DNA from: Achromobacter sp. RTa
GTDB taxonomy: Bacteria; Pseudomonadota; Gammaproteobacteria; Burkholderiales; Burkholderiaceae_B
Length of the DNA: 64,000 nucleotides
Reading direction: 5' to 3'
Assembly: GCF_000757485.1 (NCBI RefSeq)
Contig: NZ_JPYO01000013.1
Coordinates: 225,812-289,811, forward strand
Shown: positions 9,393-17,675 of the stretch, in pieces
How the letters are laid out: each line of letters opens with the position of its first letter
Numbering within the stretch: position 1 is the first letter of the stretch
Program-made: the position numbers and the translations under genes
The notes under the pieces: generated by a model
The model's database searches: none
What the model saw: the letters and a program-made list of their open reading frames with translations, nothing else
Told to the model about the DNA's origin: nothing

Positions 9393-10154
9393 ATGTGGCA
9401 AGAAGAGCGGTATCAGAGAATCCGCGCCCTGCTGTCTTCACTGCAGCAGGTATCGACCGACCGTATCGTCGGCGAACTCGGGGTATCCCGGGAAACGGTC
9501 AGGCGAGATCTATTGGAGCTGGAGGCAATGGGCGAGCTGCGCCGCGTGCATGGCGGCGCGGTGCCCGTTCACAGCGAACCGCCCATCGCGGAGCGCGTGC
9601 ATACCCGCGTCAAATACAAGCGCGCCGTCGCACGCGCGGCGGCGGGCCTGGTGTCCAGCGGCCAGACCCTGTTCCTGGACGCGGGCAGCACTACCAGCGT
9701 GCTGGCCGACGAACTGGCCAAGCTGTCGGGCCTGACCGTCATCACCAACTCGTTCGACGTGGCCCTGAAGATCGGCACCGCGGGCAGCGGCGCCAACCAG
9801 CTGATCATGCTGGGCGGCTCGGTGGACGGTCCGGTATGCGCCACCGCCGGCGACATCACGATAGGCGAGATCCACCGCTACCGCGCCGACCTGGCGCTGC
9901 TGTCGCCCGTTGGCGTGGATGCGGAGTGCGGCGCCACCAACTATGACCTGCGCGAGGCGGAGGTGGCGCGCGCCATGACCGCCAATGCCAAGCAATTGGT
10001 GCTGTTGGCCGATTTCAGCAAGATCGGCCTGTGCAGCCGCGTGTCCTATTGCCGCGCCGACCGCATAGATCATCTGGTCACCAACGCCAGCGCGCAGAAG
10101 GCGCCCGCCTATGCGGCCTTGAAATCGGCGGTCGGACGCGTCCTGGCCGTATGA
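9393..10154 (+). CDS. DeoR-family transcriptional regulator
   Basis: A 253-aa DeoR regulator. The N-terminal helix-turn-helix includes VSTDRIVGELGVSRETVRRDL followed by the family mark LRRVHGGAVPV. The rest is a sugar-isomerase-like sensor domain with LFLDAGSTTSVLADEL and NYDLREAEVARAM. DeoR proteins usually sense phosphorylated small molecules, which fits a locus with a phosphatase and a phosphonate-type importer. It lies 17 bp after the permease gene in the same operon and converges on the next gene with a gap of 9 bp. Confidence 0.9.
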   Translation: MWQEERYQRIRALLSSLQQVSTDRIVGELGVSRETVRRDLLELEAMGELRRVHGGAVPVHSEPPIAERVHTRVKYKRAVARAAAGLVSSGQTLFLDAGSTTSVLADELAKLSGLTVITNSFDVALKIGTAGSGANQLIMLGGSVDGPVCATAGDITIGEIHRYRADLALLSPVGVDAECGATNYDLREAEVARAMTANAKQLVLLADFSKIGLCSRVSYCRADRIDHLVTNASAQKAPAYAALKSAVGRVLAV

Positions 10155-10163
10155 CGCGGGATC

Positions 10164-11159
10164 TCAATCCAGCGACACGCCGGCGGTCTTCACCATGCCG
10201 GCCCAGTACACCGCGTCTTCCTGCAGCCGCGTCTTGAACGCGTCGGGCTTGCTGCCCACCGCCCAGCTGCCGCCGCTGTTGATCTTCGCGATCACGCCGG
10301 GCGACTTCATCGCCTGCTCCACCGCCTGCGCCAGATAGGCAATGCGATCGGGAGGAGTGCCCGCGGGCGCGAAGAGGCCGTACCAGTCGTCGGCCGTAAT
10401 GCCGTCCATGCCGGCTTGCTTGAGCGTGGGCGCGCCTTTGAACAGGCCGATGCTGTTTTCGTGGCTGAGCGCCAGGATGCGCAGCTTGCCCGCGGCCACC
10501 ATCGGCTCGGCCGATGCCGGCGAAGTGATGAGCATGTCCACCGTGCCGCCCATCAGGTCGGTGATGGCGGGCGCGGCGCCCCGGTACGGCACGTGCACGA
10601 GCTTCACGCCGGCCTTCTGCGACACCAGCGCCCCCATCAGATGGCTCATGGTGCCGTTTCCGGGCGTCGCGTAGGTGATGACGCCCGGTTGCTTGCGCGC
10701 GGCGTCCAGGTAATCGTTGAGCGTCTTGTACGGGCTCTCGGCGCGCGCCACGAGCACCAGCGGCGCGGACGTGATCTGGGAGATGGGCACGAAGTCCTTG
10801 ATCGGATCGAAGCCTACGTTCTTGTAGAGGCGTGGATTGACCGCCATCACGCTGGTCTGCGACATCACCAGGGTGTAGCCGTCGGGCTTGGCCCGCGACA
10901 CCTGCGCGGTGCCGACGTTGCCGCCGGCGCCCGAGCGGTTTTCCACAACCACGCTCTGGCCCGTGATGGCGCCGAGCTCCTGCGCGAGGAGGCGCGCCAC
11001 GCCGTCGTTGCCGCCGCCCGGCGGAAACGGCGACACAATGGTGATGGCCTGCTTGGGATAGTCGGCCAAAGGCGCGGGCGCCTGGGCCTGGGTGGCGCCT
11101 GCCCACAACAGGCCGGCGAGGGCCGCGGCCTTGCAAACGTGCGATGCGATCTGCTTCAT
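10164..11159 (-). CDS. Bug/TctC-family solute-binding protein
   Basis: A 331-aa tripartite-tricarboxylate-type binding protein with a signal peptide (cleavage near TQAQA). Family marks are ITIVSPFPPGGGNDGVARLLA, VVVENRSGAGGNVG, NPRLYKNVGFDPIKDFVPIS and VHVPYRGAAPAITDLMGG. The ATG at 11159 is preceded by AGGGGA. No membrane TctA or TctB gene is adjacent, so it is an orphan binding protein, as is common in Bordetella relatives. It lies downstream of the rhodanese gene on the same strand, 174 bp away, and may capture a substrate for the thiol pathway. Confidence 0.88.
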   Translation of the reverse strand: MKQIASHVCKAAALAGLLWAGATQAQAPAPLADYPKQAITIVSPFPPGGGNDGVARLLAQELGAITGQSVVVENRSGAGGNVGTAQVSRAKPDGYTLVMSQTSVMAVNPRLYKNVGFDPIKDFVPISQITSAPLVLVARAESPYKTLNDYLDAARKQPGVITYATPGNGTMSHLMGALVSQKAGVKLVHVPYRGAAPAITDLMGGTVDMLITSPASAEPMVAAGKLRILALSHENSIGLFKGAPTLKQAGMDGITADDWYGLFAPAGTPPDRIAYLAQAVEQAMKSPGVIAKINSGGSWAVGSKPDAFKTRLQEDAVYWAGMVKTAGVSLD

Positions 11160-11333
11160 CTGTATTTCCCCTTGTGTTGGCGGCCGGATGCTCGGCCGTC
11201 CGTTGCATTTCGGTTCGCCATGAACCGTCCGCACCCCTGCGGCGCGGGCCGCGGGGCGTACTGTCAGAATGAATGCGTTGGCGCGCCGGCGTTTGCCGCG
11301 CCGACGGGCGTCGGCGGGCTCGCCCGGCGCTAT

Positions 11334-12932
11334 CTAGCTCGCGGGAAAGCGGTAGCCCGCGAGTTCGCGTTCGTCTATCTGCCTGACCAGGTTGGTCTCC
11401 CAGGCCAGGTACTGGCGCGCCGCGGCCTTGTTGCCATCGTGGCGGTCATGCACGAAGAACAGGTAGTCGATGCAATCCGCATCGGCGGGCGCGTCGGGCG
11501 TGGATTCCAGCGCAATGCCCTGTACGGACCAGCCGGCCGGCGTGCCGGCATTGGCGCTGATGTCATGCATTCCGAGCGCCGCCAGATCCTGCGCCGCCCA
11601 CGCGGCCAGCGCGGCGTCTTCGGCCAGCAGCACAACCGGGCGCGAGGCGTCCAGGGACAGGCGGTCGAAGCGCGGCCGGATGGCCCAGTGTGCGCCGGCG
11701 ATATGTTTGGCGCGATAGCGCATTCCGGGACGGATATCGATCAGTTGCGCGCCTTGCGCGATCGCCGCGGCCAGTTCTGCATCGCCCAGCAGGCGGATCT
11801 CCGGCGCGCGCGCCTCGTCGGCGCCACGCTCCAGCCTGGCGTGCACGCCTTCCCTCAGCACGCTGGCGTCCCAGCCCATCTGCCGCAGCCAGCTGGCGAT
11901 GACCGGAGCCCGCACGCCCTCGGCGTCGAACACCACGATGCGCGCGCCCCTCACGGCCACATACTGGTCCGTGGCCTGGATCAACTGCCCCCCCGGCGTG
12001 TGCTGCGCGCCGGGCAGGGAGCCCTGGAGATACTCTTCCGCGCTGCGCACGTCGCACAGGAAAGTGGTGCGTGTCGCGTCGCGCAGCCAGGCCTGCACCT
12101 CGTCCGCGGACACCGTGGGCACGCCATGACGTTCCGCCAGCGCCGCGGAACGCCGCGCCAGCGCGGGCACGTCCTGCGGCGCGATGTCGTCGGCGTAGCG
12201 GCGCAGCGCCCCGTGCTCCAGCTGCAGGTCTTCGAGATACCAGCCCTGCGTGCCGTTTTCCAGGGCATAGACGGGATTGGGCACGCCCAGGTTGATCAGC
12301 GTCTGCGCGCCGATGATGCTGCGTGTGCGGCCCGCGCAGTTGATGACGATGGTGGTCCGGGGGCTCTTGGCCAGCGTATGGGCGCGCAGCGCCAGTTCGC
12401 CATTCGGGCAGCAGACGCCGCCCGGGATGCTCATCTTCTGGTACTCGGCATAGGGCCTTCCATCCAGCACGATCAGGTCGTCGCCGCGACGCTGCCGCTC
12501 GGCAAGTTCGCGTGCGCCAATGCGCGGGGTGTGGAAAACCTCTTCGGCCAATTCGCCGAACGTCTTGCTGGGCACATTCACGCCGGCGAAGGCGGCGTAG
12601 CCATCTTGCCGCCATTGCGCAATGCCGCCCGCCAGGCGGTGCACATTGGTGTAGCCCAGCGCCGCCAAGGCGCGGGCAGCGCGCGCCGCCGTGCCGTCGG
12701 CGCCCCCTTCGTCGTAGATCGCCATCCGCACGTCGCGCCGCGGCGCCAGGCGCGCCACGTCCACCTCCAGGCGGCTATACGGCACCGGCACCGCGTAGAA
12801 CAGGTGGGACTCGCCGTACTGGCCGTGTTCGCGCACGTCCAGCAACGCGATCTCGTCACCGTCATGCAGCCATTGCTTGAGCGTGTGCGAATCAATGTCG
12901 GCGACGGAATGATCTTGGATGGAATGCATCAT
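11334..12932 (-). CDS. four-domain rhodanese-like protein
   Basis: A 532-aa protein with four rhodanese-like domains (about residues 10-115, 135-235, 273-370 and 380-475). Only domain 2 keeps a catalytic Cys (C199, in NCAGRTRS). The equivalent loops of domains 1, 3 and 4 read YDEGGADG, FDAEGVRA and LAEDAALA, without Cys. It would transfer sulfane sulfur at one site, with the other domains structural. It starts 5 bp after the lyase gene in the thiol operon, which supports a role in handling sulfur released from sulfur amino acids. Two ATGs lie 3 bp apart at the start. Confidence 0.85.
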   Translation of the reverse strand: MMHSIQDHSVADIDSHTLKQWLHDGDEIALLDVREHGQYGESHLFYAVPVPYSRLEVDVARLAPRRDVRMAIYDEGGADGTAARAARALAALGYTNVHRLAGGIAQWRQDGYAAFAGVNVPSKTFGELAEEVFHTPRIGARELAERQRRGDDLIVLDGRPYAEYQKMSIPGGVCCPNGELALRAHTLAKSPRTTIVINCAGRTRSIIGAQTLINLGVPNPVYALENGTQGWYLEDLQLEHGALRRYADDIAPQDVPALARRSAALAERHGVPTVSADEVQAWLRDATRTTFLCDVRSAEEYLQGSLPGAQHTPGGQLIQATDQYVAVRGARIVVFDAEGVRAPVIASWLRQMGWDASVLREGVHARLERGADEARAPEIRLLGDAELAAAIAQGAQLIDIRPGMRYRAKHIAGAHWAIRPRFDRLSLDASRPVVLLAEDAALAAWAAQDLAALGMHDISANAGTPAGWSVQGIALESTPDAPADADCIDYLFFVHDRHDGNKAAARQYLAWETNLVRQIDERELAGYRFPAS

Positions 12933-12937
12933 CTGAT

Positions 12938-14119
12938 TCAGAGTGAACGGGAAAGGGAAAGCGCGGTCAGCGCCTGTTCGAGGTCGGCGATGAGATCATC
13001 GGGGTCCTCGAGGCCTATATGCAGGCGCGCCATGACCCCGCGCCGGACGGTATCGGGCAGCGACCGGCTGGTGTCCAGCCGCACGGGGATCACCAGGCTT
13101 TCAAAGCCGCCCCACGACGCGCCGATGCCGAAGAGCCGCAGGCTGTCGATCAGGCGTTCGACATCCGCCTCGCCCAGGGCGTCCGAAAACTCCACCGTCA
13201 ACAGGCCGTTGGCGCCGCTGCAGTCGCGCTTCCAGATGGCGTGCGAGGGATCTCCGGGCAGGGCCGGACAGAGGACGCGCTCCACTTCGGGACGGCCCAG
13301 GAGCCAATCCGCCACTCGCAACGCGCTGCGCGCATGCTGCGCCATGCGCAGCGGCAGCGAGCGCATCCCGCGCAACACCAGGAATGCGTCGTCGGCGCCG
13401 ACGGTCTGGCCGAGGTCGATGGTGGCGCGTTCGAGGGCGCGCCAGGCGCGCGCATTGGTTACGGCCGCTCCCATCATCACGTCGGCATGCCCGCCCAGGT
13501 ATTTGGTGGCCGCCAGGATGGAAATATCGGCGCCCAGCGCCAGAGGCTTGCAGAGCAAGCCAGACGCCCAGGTGTTATCCACAGCCAGCCAGCAATCATG
13601 CCGGCGGGCCAATTCCGCGAGCGCGGGCAGGTCCGGCATCTCGTAGGTCAGGGAACCCGGCGACTCCGCATAGATCATCCGCGTGTTGGGCCGGATGAGT
13701 TCCGCGACGCCGGCGCCATCCGGCCGGTAATACGTATATTCGATGCCCAGCCGGGACAGGTGCTCGGAACAGAAGCGGCGCACGGGTTCGTACACCGCGT
13801 CGGTAACAAGCACGTGGTCTCCGGCGCGCAGATAGGCGAGCAGCACCGTGGCGATGGCGGCCTGGCCGGTAGGATAAAGCTTGGCGCGATGGCCGGCCTC
13901 GAGTTCGACCAGCGCGTCTTCGAGCGCGTGCGTGCTGTCGGTGCCGCGCGCGCCATAGGACGGCAGGCGTTCCTCTTCGCGGCGGGCGCGCGTATCGCGC
14001 CACGCCTGCACGCTGTCGAAGACGTAGGTGCTGGCGCGCGTGACGGGCGTATTGACCCAGCCTTGATGGGGACGCCCTGCGCGCAGCAGGCGCGTCGCGG
14101 GCCGAAGGGGCTTGCTCAT
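12938..14119 (-). CDS. PLP-dependent cystathionine beta/gamma-lyase family enzyme
   Basis: A 393-aa Cys/Met-metabolism PLP enzyme. The fold marks are SYGARGTDSTHALEDAL, LYPTGQAAI, the cofactor-contact segment AESPGSLTYEMPD, LAVDNTWASG, and the Schiff-base Lys in ATKYLGGHADVMMG. The family splits cystathionine, cystine or related thioethers. It is similar to MetC, but placement with a dioxygenase and a rhodanese suggests catabolism. The ATG at 14119 is preferred. A TTG at 14125 overlaps the stop of the upstream gene. Confidence 0.85.
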   Translation of the reverse strand: MSKPLRPATRLLRAGRPHQGWVNTPVTRASTYVFDSVQAWRDTRARREEERLPSYGARGTDSTHALEDALVELEAGHRAKLYPTGQAAIATVLLAYLRAGDHVLVTDAVYEPVRRFCSEHLSRLGIEYTYYRPDGAGVAELIRPNTRMIYAESPGSLTYEMPDLPALAELARRHDCWLAVDNTWASGLLCKPLALGADISILAATKYLGGHADVMMGAAVTNARAWRALERATIDLGQTVGADDAFLVLRGMRSLPLRMAQHARSALRVADWLLGRPEVERVLCPALPGDPSHAIWKRDCSGANGLLTVEFSDALGEADVERLIDSLRLFGIGASWGGFESLVIPVRLDTSRSLPDTVRRGVMARLHIGLEDPDDLIADLEQALTALSLSRSL

Positions 14120-14121
14120 GA

Positions 14122-14709
14122 TCAACGGCGGGTCTGCACGCCGATCGGCATGACCTTGCAGGTGCCGGCTTCGAGATCGAACGCCAGGCGCTCATTCAGC
14201 GTTTCCAGCGCCCGCCCGTACATGTGCAGGTGCCGGATGACGCTATCGCCCTGGATTTCCACCGCGTGGATATCGTCGGGCATCAGGGCGATGCCGGCGC
14301 CCGGCCCCACCACGACGGTTCCCGTTTTTTCCAGGCGGCCCACGCCGGGCTCGGAACCGTCGTCGAGGCGGTCGTAGACGTAGTTGTATTCCACGCCTTC
14401 AACGGCAGCGATACAGGCCCACGTCGTGTGATTGTGTGGAACGATCTGCTTGCCGGGACGCATCACGTTCAAATACAGCGCGTAGCTCTTGTCGGCATCC
14501 TCGGCGATCAGGTAGCGCGCCTGGCGTTCGCCGTCCTCCGGCGCGGGATAGCGGTCCGCGGCCCACCAGTCCGCGTGGCCGGCCAACGCCACCAGCTCGT
14601 CGAGCACGACCTTCAGGCTGTCCCGGTTCAGCCCCTTATTTCCTACAGTTTTCTTAATATTTCCGATGGCGCCGTCGATGCCGGCCTGATGAGGATGCGG
14701 ATTGCTCAC
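14122..14709 (-). CDS. cupin thiol dioxygenase, cysteine dioxygenase type
   Basis: A 195-aa cupin that should oxidise a thiol to its sulfinate using iron and O2. Iron ligands fit H92 and H94 (PHNHTTW) and H148 (DDIHAV). R65 in QARYL sits where cysteine dioxygenases hold the substrate carboxylate. C99 and Y164 occupy the positions of the Cys-Tyr crosslink of animal cysteine dioxygenase, by my eye alignment. The start is a GTG with AGGG about 10 nt upstream. First gene of the operon, divergent from the LysR gene. 3-Mercaptopropionate remains possible as a substrate. Confidence 0.85.
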   Translation of the reverse strand: MSNPHPHQAGIDGAIGNIKKTVGNKGLNRDSLKVVLDELVALAGHADWWAADRYPAPEDGERQARYLIAEDADKSYALYLNVMRPGKQIVPHNHTTWACIAAVEGVEYNYVYDRLDDGSEPGVGRLEKTGTVVVGPGAGIALMPDDIHAVEIQGDSVIRHLHMYGRALETLNERLAFDLEAGTCKVMPIGVQTRR

Positions 14710-14770
14710 TTGGATTTTCCCTGGTTTCAGTCGTTATCGGATTTAATGTATCCCCCGGCCGGGCACCGGA

Positions 14771-14782
14771 CAATTTAAATTG
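14771..14782. promoter_or_regulatory. palindrome in the LysR/dioxygenase divergent promoter
   Basis: CAATTTAAATTG is a perfect 12-bp palindrome, AT-rich against GC-rich surroundings, about midway between the two divergent starts. It is a plausible part of a LysR-type operator, which typically sits in such a gap. Confidence 0.35.
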
Positions 14783-14824
14783 CCTTAATATCCTATTAGC
14801 GTTCCTAATACTTTTGAGCCATCC

Positions 14825-15700
14825 ATGCGCAACCTGGATCTGGACCTGCTCCGCACGCTGGCCGCCATCGCCCAATACGAGACGTTCTCGGAAGCGGCCA
14901 ACCGGCTCTACAAGACGCAGTCGGCCGTCACGCAGCAGATGCAGCGGCTGGAATCCACCATAGGCCGGCCCCTGTTCGAAAAGCAGGGCCGTAACAAGGT
15001 GCTGTCGTCGCACGGGCGCCGTCTCGTGGAATATGCCCGCCATATCCTGGCCATCAACGACGAGGCGCTGCGCGCCCTGCAGGACGGGCCGCTGGAAGGA
15101 GACCTGCGCCTGGGCGCCCCGTTGGACGTGGCGGACACCATACTTCCCACGCTGCTCATGCATATCGCGCGCTCGGCGCCCCGCGTGAAGCTGGAAATCC
15201 GCACGGACCGCAGCCCCATCCTGATGGACGCGCTGCGAGCCGGCGAAATCGACCTCACGATCTCCACCCGCTTCGATCAGGACTTCGAAGGGGTGGCGCT
15301 GCGCACTTCGCCGACGGTGTGGCTGGCCTCCGCGGACTATGTGCACGACGTGCATGCTCCCGTGCCGCTGGTGCTGGCCGATGAGCCCAGCATCTTCCGC
15401 CGCCTGGCCCTCAATGCGCTGGAACAGGCGCGCGTGCGCTGGCACACCAACTATGTGGCGCCGAACCTGGTGGGGATAAAGGCGGCGCTGCGAGCCCGCC
15501 TGGGCGTGACGGCGCGCAGCGTGGAACTGCTGGGCCCGGAGATGCGCGTGCTGGGAGAAAAGGAGGGGCTGCCTCCCTTGCCGGACGTCACGTATTTCCT
15601 GTGGATAAGGCGTGACCTGATCAATCCGCTGACGCGGCAGGTCTATGACATGCTCAGGGCCAACCTCGGCCTGGCGCAGCAAGGCGACGTGGCGGCCTAG
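14825..15700 (+). CDS. LysR-family transcriptional regulator of the thiol operon
   Basis: A 291-aa LysR protein. The N-terminal winged HTH reads LDLLRTLAAIAQYETFSEAANRLYKTQSAVTQQMQRLE, interrupted only by typical spacing, and an effector-binding domain follows (GDLRLGAPLDVAD..., EIDLTISTRF). It is divergent from the thiol dioxygenase gene across 115 bp, the classic arrangement for autoregulation and activation of the adjacent operon. The effector is probably a sulfur compound (inference). The coding sequence contains an exact DnaA-box sequence at 15600-15608. Confidence 0.9.
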   Translation: MRNLDLDLLRTLAAIAQYETFSEAANRLYKTQSAVTQQMQRLESTIGRPLFEKQGRNKVLSSHGRRLVEYARHILAINDEALRALQDGPLEGDLRLGAPLDVADTILPTLLMHIARSAPRVKLEIRTDRSPILMDALRAGEIDLTISTRFDQDFEGVALRTSPTVWLASADYVHDVHAPVPLVLADEPSIFRRLALNALEQARVRWHTNYVAPNLVGIKAALRARLGVTARSVELLGPEMRVLGEKEGLPPLPDVTYFLWIRRDLINPLTRQVYDMLRANLGLAQQGDVAA

Positions 15701-15714
15701 CCGCCAGGGCCCAT

Positions 15715-16719
15715 TCAATAGCGGTCGAAAATTCGCTGCAGGGCGGCCGGGTCGCGCGTGATGGACAGGCCCAACATCAGCAGGATGCGCGCCTTTTGCG
15801 GGTTCAGGTCGCGCGCGGCGACGAATCCCATGCCGGCATCGTCCAGTTCGACGTCGCGCGCAACGAAGCCGCTGCCCGTGCGGCTGGATCGCACGACCGC
15901 CACGCCATTGGAGGCGGCCCGCACCAGTCCGTCGATGGCCAGGTCGGTCGCATTGCCGTCTCCGACGCCCGCCAGCACGATGCCGTCCGCGGCGCCGGCC
16001 AGGAAATCGATCAGATCGGCCTGCAGGTTGGCGTGGGCGTAGACGACGTCCACGCGGGGCCATCCGGCCTTTTCGAGCAATGCGAGTGAAAACTCGCTTT
16101 CCGTCGTGTGGACGGTGGTGTTGCGGGAGTAGAAGATCGGCGCGGCGCCGTGCATCACGCCAGCGCGGCCGCGATTGGGCGAGGCGAATGCGCACAGGCC
16201 GGCGCTGGCGGTCTTCTGGATCTCGCGGGCGTAGTGCACGTCTTCGTTCATGACGACCAACGGCCCGCGGCCCCGGGCCTCGGGATGGCGCGCCAGCGCC
16301 ACGGCGTTATAAAGATTGGCGGGCCCCTCGGCGCCCAGCGCGGTGGCCGGGCGCATGGCGCCCACCAGCACGATGGGCTTGTCGTGGCGGATGACCAGGC
16401 TCAGGAAATACGCCGTTTCCTCCAGCGTGTCCGTGCCGTGCGTGATGACGATGCCGGCCACCGACGCGTCCCGGCACAAGGCCTCTACGCGGGCGGCCAG
16501 CGCCTGCCACACGCCGTGCGTCATGTTCTGGCTGCCGACGTTGGCGATCTGCTCGGCGCGGATGTCGGCGATGCCGGCCAGCTGCGGCACGGCGGCCAGC
16601 AGATCGCCGACGGAAAACGACCCGGCCTTGTAACCCGCGGAAGTCGCGTCTGCCTGGGCGCCGGCAATCGTGCCGCCCGTCGCCAATACCGCGATGACAG
16701 GCAGCGCGCGATCAGGCAT
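15715..16719 (-). CDS. L-asparaginase
   Basis: A 334-aa asparaginase/glutaminase-family amidohydrolase converting asparagine to aspartate. The first catalytic Thr lies in VLATGGTIAG (about 11-20), the second in ITHGTDTLEET (about 92-102), and MTHGVW and YAHANLQADL are also conserved. No signal peptide is evident, so a cytoplasmic enzyme is likely. It overlaps the parB stop by 8 bp and ends 14 bp from the convergent LysR gene. Reading leftward with parAB, it may be cotranscribed with that operon. Confidence 0.88.
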   Translation of the reverse strand: MPDRALPVIAVLATGGTIAGAQADATSAGYKAGSFSVGDLLAAVPQLAGIADIRAEQIANVGSQNMTHGVWQALAARVEALCRDASVAGIVITHGTDTLEETAYFLSLVIRHDKPIVLVGAMRPATALGAEGPANLYNAVALARHPEARGRGPLVVMNEDVHYAREIQKTASAGLCAFASPNRGRAGVMHGAAPIFYSRNTTVHTTESEFSLALLEKAGWPRVDVVYAHANLQADLIDFLAGAADGIVLAGVGDGNATDLAIDGLVRAASNGVAVVRSSRTGSGFVARDVELDDAGMGFVAARDLNPQKARILLMLGLSITRDPAALQRIFDRY

Positions 16720-17632
16720 CCACCACCCCGGACAAGCCCTGGCGTTCGAGCAGGGAATTCAGGTGTTCCCAGCCATGGAAGTCGATGACGATCTGGCCCT
16801 TTTCCTTGGCGCCCACCTTCAGCGCGACGCGCGTGCCCAGATGGTCGGACAGGGCTTCTTCCAGGCGGGTCAGGTCGCGCGACGCGCCATTGGCCTTCTT
16901 CTTGGGCGAGGCGGATGCGTCGGCGTCCTTGGCGGTCTTGGCGACCAGCTTTTCGGCTTCGCGCACCGACAGGCGGCGCGCGATGATCAGGTTGGCCAGC
17001 TGGATCTGCGTAGCCGCGTCGACGGCCAGCAACGCGCGCGCATGGCCCATGTCCACGTCGCCGGCCAGCAGCATGGTCTGAACCGGCGCGGCCAGGTTGA
17101 GCAGGCGCAGCAGGTTGCTGGTGGCCGAACGCGAACGGCCGATCGCCTGGGCGGCCTGCTCGTGCGTCAGCCCGAATTCGTCCAGCAGCCGGCGCACGCC
17201 CTGCGCCTCTTCCAGGGGATTCAGGTCTTCGCGCTGGATGTTCTCGATAAGCGCCATGACGGCCGCGTTCTCGTCGGCCACTTCACGCACCAGCACGGGC
17301 ACTTCCTTCAGGCCCGCGATCTGGGCGGCCCGGAAACGGCGCTCGCCCGCGATGATTTCGTAGTGGCCGGGCGCGGCCTCGCCCAATGCCCGCACGAGAA
17401 TGGGTTGCATGATGCCTTGCGTGCGGATCGATTCGGCCAGTTCGCCCAATGCGCCTTCGTCCATGCGCGTGCGCGGCTGGTATTTGCCGGCGCGCATCTT
17501 CGAGACGGGCAAGGTGGACGGCGGACCCTCGGGCTTGGCCACGGCCTTGCCGATGTTTTCGATGGCGGGCGCGTCCGCGCCGAGCAAGGCGTCCAGTCCG
17601 CGACCCAATCCCTTGGGTTTCTTGGTGGCCAT
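16712..17632 (-). CDS. parB: chromosome-partitioning protein ParB
   Basis: A 306-aa ParB/Spo0J that binds parS DNA and spreads as a CTP-dependent clamp. The N-terminus MATKKPKGLGRGLDALLG is the ParA-contacting tail. The CTPase/ParB box lies at about 50-130 with GERRFRAAQ and ENIQREDLNPLEEA. The HTH includes LTHEQAAQAIGRSRSATSNLLRLL, and the C-terminal dimer domain ends at HLNSLLERQGL. The start is set at the family N-terminus, preceded by AGAGGA. Its target sites form the cluster at 22069-23577, about 4.4 kb away. Confidence 0.96.
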   Translation of the reverse strand: MATKKPKGLGRGLDALLGADAPAIENIGKAVAKPEGPPSTLPVSKMRAGKYQPRTRMDEGALGELAESIRTQGIMQPILVRALGEAAPGHYEIIAGERRFRAAQIAGLKEVPVLVREVADENAAVMALIENIQREDLNPLEEAQGVRRLLDEFGLTHEQAAQAIGRSRSATSNLLRLLNLAAPVQTMLLAGDVDMGHARALLAVDAATQIQLANLIIARRLSVREAEKLVAKTAKDADASASPKKKANGASRDLTRLEEALSDHLGTRVALKVGAKEKGQIVIDFHGWEHLNSLLERQGLSGVVDA

Positions 17633-17675
17633 AGTTAAATCCTCTTTCCTTCTGTTTTTGTATCTCGAGCCTGGC

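Noticed and set aside
10416-13646. A 1076-codon open frame on the plus strand across the binding-protein, rhodanese and lyase genes
   Set aside because: It is a shadow of GC-rich codons of three minus-strand genes with clear families. The translation is rich in Arg, Gly and His and shows no domain.
12930-14130. A methionine-biosynthesis role (MetC) for the PLP lyase
   Set aside because: The fold allows it, but the operon partners are a thiol dioxygenase and a rhodanese, which point to degradation.
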